In this document: positions 62,205-64,000 of the stretch, piece by piece
How positions within the stretch are numbered: position 1 is the stretch's first letter
Layout: every line of letters begins with the position of its first letter
Program-made: the position numbers and the translations under genes
Assembly (NCBI RefSeq): GCF_001425685.1
Contig: NZ_LMCY01000028.1
Span: 196,102 to 260,101 of the forward strand
Reading direction: 5' to 3'
DNA: 64,000 nt
Source of the DNA: Massilia sp. Root335
Lineage (GTDB): Bacteria; Pseudomonadota; Gammaproteobacteria; Burkholderiales; Burkholderiaceae_D
Notes under the pieces: model-generated
Databases searched by the model: none
Seen by the model: only the letters and a program-made list of their open reading frames with translations
Told to the model about the DNA's origin: nothing

Positions 62205-63749
62205 CTAAGGGGCCGGCATGCCGTATTGGCGGATGTGGTCGAGCATCGCGCGGTTCGCGGGCAGCAGCGGCAGCATGCGGGCGGTGAGCCGCGCGGCCTC
62301 GCGGAAATACTGGGCGGCGGCCTCCGGCAGGTCCGACGCGCGCCCGGAAAACTCGGGCCGGAAGCCCATCCCGTACAGGATGTACTGCCAGCTGGCGGAC
62401 GGGAATATCTCCTCGATGCGCGGGAAGTCGCGCCGCGACGGTGCGCGCGTGCGCCACAGCGCGAGCAGTTCGCGCAGGCGCTGCGACTGCGTGCGCGCGG
62501 TGCGGTGATCCAGCCAGTAGGCGGAATCCGTGCGCCTGGACAGCACGTAGTGAAGCTTGAGGAAGTCGATGATGCGCTCCCACCGGTACGTGAACGCCTC
62601 GTTGAAGCGGGCGGCGATCGTGTCCATCTGGGCGCGCGTGGCCGGCAGGTCGTCCGCCAGCCAGGCGGCGGACAGTTCCACGAGCGCGAGCGCGGACGCT
62701 TCCAGCGGCTCGATGAACCCGGCGGACAGGCCGATCGCGACGACGTTGCGCTCCCAGAAGCGGGCGCGGTAGCCGGGGTCGAACGCGATCTTGCGCGGCG
62801 CGGGAATGTCGCCCTCGATGCCGGTGGCGGACAGGTAGGCGCGCAAGGTCTGCTCGGCCGCGTCGTCGGCGCAGTGGGCGCTGGAATACACGTAGCCGAT
62901 GCCGCGCCGGGCGGGCAGGCCGATGTCCCAGATCCAGCCGCAGGACTGCGCCGTGGAGGTGGTCTGCGACGCGATCGGTGCGTCGGGCGCGGGGTAGGGC
63001 ACCTGCACGGCGAGCGCGCGGTCGTTGAACAGCACGTCGCGCTGCGACACGAACGGGACGCCGTAGTGGCGGCCCAGCAGCAGCGACGCCATGCCCGTGC
63101 AATCGACGAACAGGTCGCCTTCCACGACGCCGGCCTCGCGCGTGCGCAATGCCTGGATGTCGCCCGCCGCGTCGCCGGCGTCCGTGGAAATGATGTCGAC
63201 GACGTGGGCCAGCACGTGGCGCACGCGCAGCTTTTCCGTGCAATGCTTCTGCAGGAAGGCGCCGAACTTGCCGGCGTCCAGATGGTAGCCGTAGTTGGCG
63301 ACGCCCGCGTATTCCGGCGTCTGCGGCTGTTTCGGCGCGCGGCCCTGGTGGCACAGGTGCGGCTGGTAGCTCACGAGGTCGGCGAACGGCACGTCGCGGT
63401 GCCCATGCTGCCAGGCCGCCGCCAGATTGGCTTCGCCATAGCCCTGGGGCAGAGAAAAGGGATGGAAATAGATGTCCGCGTCGCCGCCGTCGACCCAGCG
63501 GTCGAAGCGCGAACCCTGCTTGAAGGCGGCGTCGCATTCGCGGAAGAACGCCGCTTCGGAGACACCGATGCGCTGCAGGGTCTCGCGCATGGACGGCCAC
63601 GTGCCTTCGCCGACGCCGATGGGCGGCACGCCCGGCGATTCGACGAGCGTGACGGTCAGGCGCGGGTGTTCGACGGCCAGGATGGCCGCCGTCAGCCAGC
63701 CGGCGGAGCCGCCGCCGACCACCACGACGTGTTCGATGGGTTTACTCAT
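62205..63749 (-). CDS. Tryptophan-halogenase-family protein with altered WxWxIP motif
   Basis: This 514-residue flavoprotein has GGGSAGW (12-18), GVGEGTWP (45-52), an equivalent of the catalytic lysine at K77 (CDAAFKQGS), but the halogenase signature reads WIWDIG (272-277), with glycine replacing the usual proline. This variant is common in the subgroup that accompanies SapC and cupin-8 genes. Whether such proteins halogenate is not settled. The start at 63749 (MSKPIEHVVVVGGGS) has GGAAGCTGAG before it; in-frame ATGs at 63761 and 63779 are possible. It is the first gene of the five-gene minus-strand operon; a TonB-dependent receptor would be expected just outside the window, upstream. Confidence 0.88.
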   Translation of the reverse strand: MSKPIEHVVVVGGGSAGWLTAAILAVEHPRLTVTLVESPGVPPIGVGEGTWPSMRETLQRIGVSEAAFFRECDAAFKQGSRFDRWVDGGDADIYFHPFSLPQGYGEANLAAAWQHGHRDVPFADLVSYQPHLCHQGRAPKQPQTPEYAGVANYGYHLDAGKFGAFLQKHCTEKLRVRHVLAHVVDIISTDAGDAAGDIQALRTREAGVVEGDLFVDCTGMASLLLGRHYGVPFVSQRDVLFNDRALAVQVPYPAPDAPIASQTTSTAQSCGWIWDIGLPARRGIGYVYSSAHCADDAAEQTLRAYLSATGIEGDIPAPRKIAFDPGYRARFWERNVVAIGLSAGFIEPLEASALALVELSAAWLADDLPATRAQMDTIAARFNEAFTYRWERIIDFLKLHYVLSRRTDSAYWLDHRTARTQSQRLRELLALWRTRAPSRRDFPRIEEIFPSASWQYILYGMGFRPEFSGRASDLPEAAAQYFREAARLTARMLPLLPANRAMLDHIRQYGMPAP

Positions 63750-63881
63750 CTCAGCTTCCATTTTTTCGGTACGCCGCATGAGTCTACCTGAAGTGCTGAA
63801 TTTGGAACAACTTTTTATTCGCTGAAACCGATTACGGCAGGTCGCACGTGCGCTAAATGGCGACCCATATTACGTAATGCC

Positions 63882-64000
63882 CGTCGTTTCCGCGCAGGCG
63901 GGAACCCGATTTTGCGGACTGCGGATACAAAATTGGGTCCCCGCCTGCGCGGGGACGACGACTCTTTTCCCCGCCTGCGCGGGGACGACGACTCTTTTCC
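63882..64000. repeat. REP-like inverted repeat plus 30-bp tandem repeat
   Basis: Two 26-base arms (63882-63907 and 63935-63960, containing CCCGCCTGCGCGGG-type dyads with a few mismatches) face each other around a 27-base loop whose ends (ATTTTG / CAAAAT) also pair. The right arm continues into a 30-base unit repeated head to tail from 63939 to the window end (units start at 63939, 63969 and 63999). The unit contains its own hairpin, CCCCGC-CTGC-GCGGGG. This is a dispersed REP/palindromic element. There are no spacers, so it is not CRISPR. Confidence 0.75.

Noticed and set aside
63939..64000. CRISPR array
   Set aside because: The 30-base units follow each other without spacers and no cas genes are present.

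Overview
The window looks like chromosome from a high-GC Gram-negative betaproteobacterium, most likely an Oxalobacteraceae member of the Massilia/Duganella/Pseudoduganella type. The reasons are strong GC bias with long antisense shadow frames, a PEP-CTERM exported protein, a Neisseria/Bordetella-type porin, a two-partner secretion pair, T6SS parts, paired flavin-dependent tryptophan-halogenase-family enzymes with SapC and cupin-8 partners, and abundant plant-glycan enzymes. The taxonomic call is an inference; no rRNA or tRNA gene was seen.

Left end (1-5.3 kb, minus strand): a decayed T6SS PAAR gene followed by a row of small immunity-like genes (XAC2610-like secreted protein, a frameshifted immunity gene, SMI1/KNR4, a HEPN-like protein, three small unknowns). 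A recurring intergenic sequence separates several of them. No intact toxin is visible. From 5.3 to 10.3 kb lies a cellobionate/cellobiose module on the minus strand: GH94 phosphorylase, GPH symporter and a Gfo/Idh/MocA oxidoreductase, with a clear promoter plus LacI-type operator. Then come a PAS/degenerate GGDEF/EAL protein, a pentapeptide-repeat membrane protein and wrbA.

An AT-rich insertion (about 14.8-18.0 kb) carries a two-gene DNA methyltransferase plus DGQHR/nuclease-like pair, the best candidate here for an under-described defence system. It is followed by a KimA-like potassium permease divergent from a shortened kdpD and kdpE (without kdpFABC), a PEP-CTERM protein, a cupin-8 protein, and a LysR-controlled porin/binding-protein/MFS uptake operon.

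From 28.9 to 42.2 kb is a beta-glucoside utilisation locus: ABC transporter (binding protein, two permeases, ATPase), LacI regulator, GH1, then GH3-glucokinase-sugar MFS. Three sites fitting TGGRAANNTTTCCA lie before the ABC operon, GH1 and GH3 and probably bind the local LacI protein. A complete hcp - LAS-peptidase effector - exported immunity protein cassette sits inside this locus, between GH1 and GH3. Next come mntP with a yybP-ykoY manganese riboswitch, a 2680-residue filamentous-haemagglutinin-like exoprotein (TpsA) with its TpsB transporter, and a 727-residue protein of unknown function carrying the NPQPLPP motif.

Right end (55.6-63.8 kb, minus strand): a GH127-like Tat-exported glycosidase, and a tightly packed operon of halogenase - SapC - cupin-8 - halogenase - acyltransferase, of the kind usually found beside TonB-dependent receptors. 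The window ends in a REP-like inverted repeat and a 30-bp tandem repeat.
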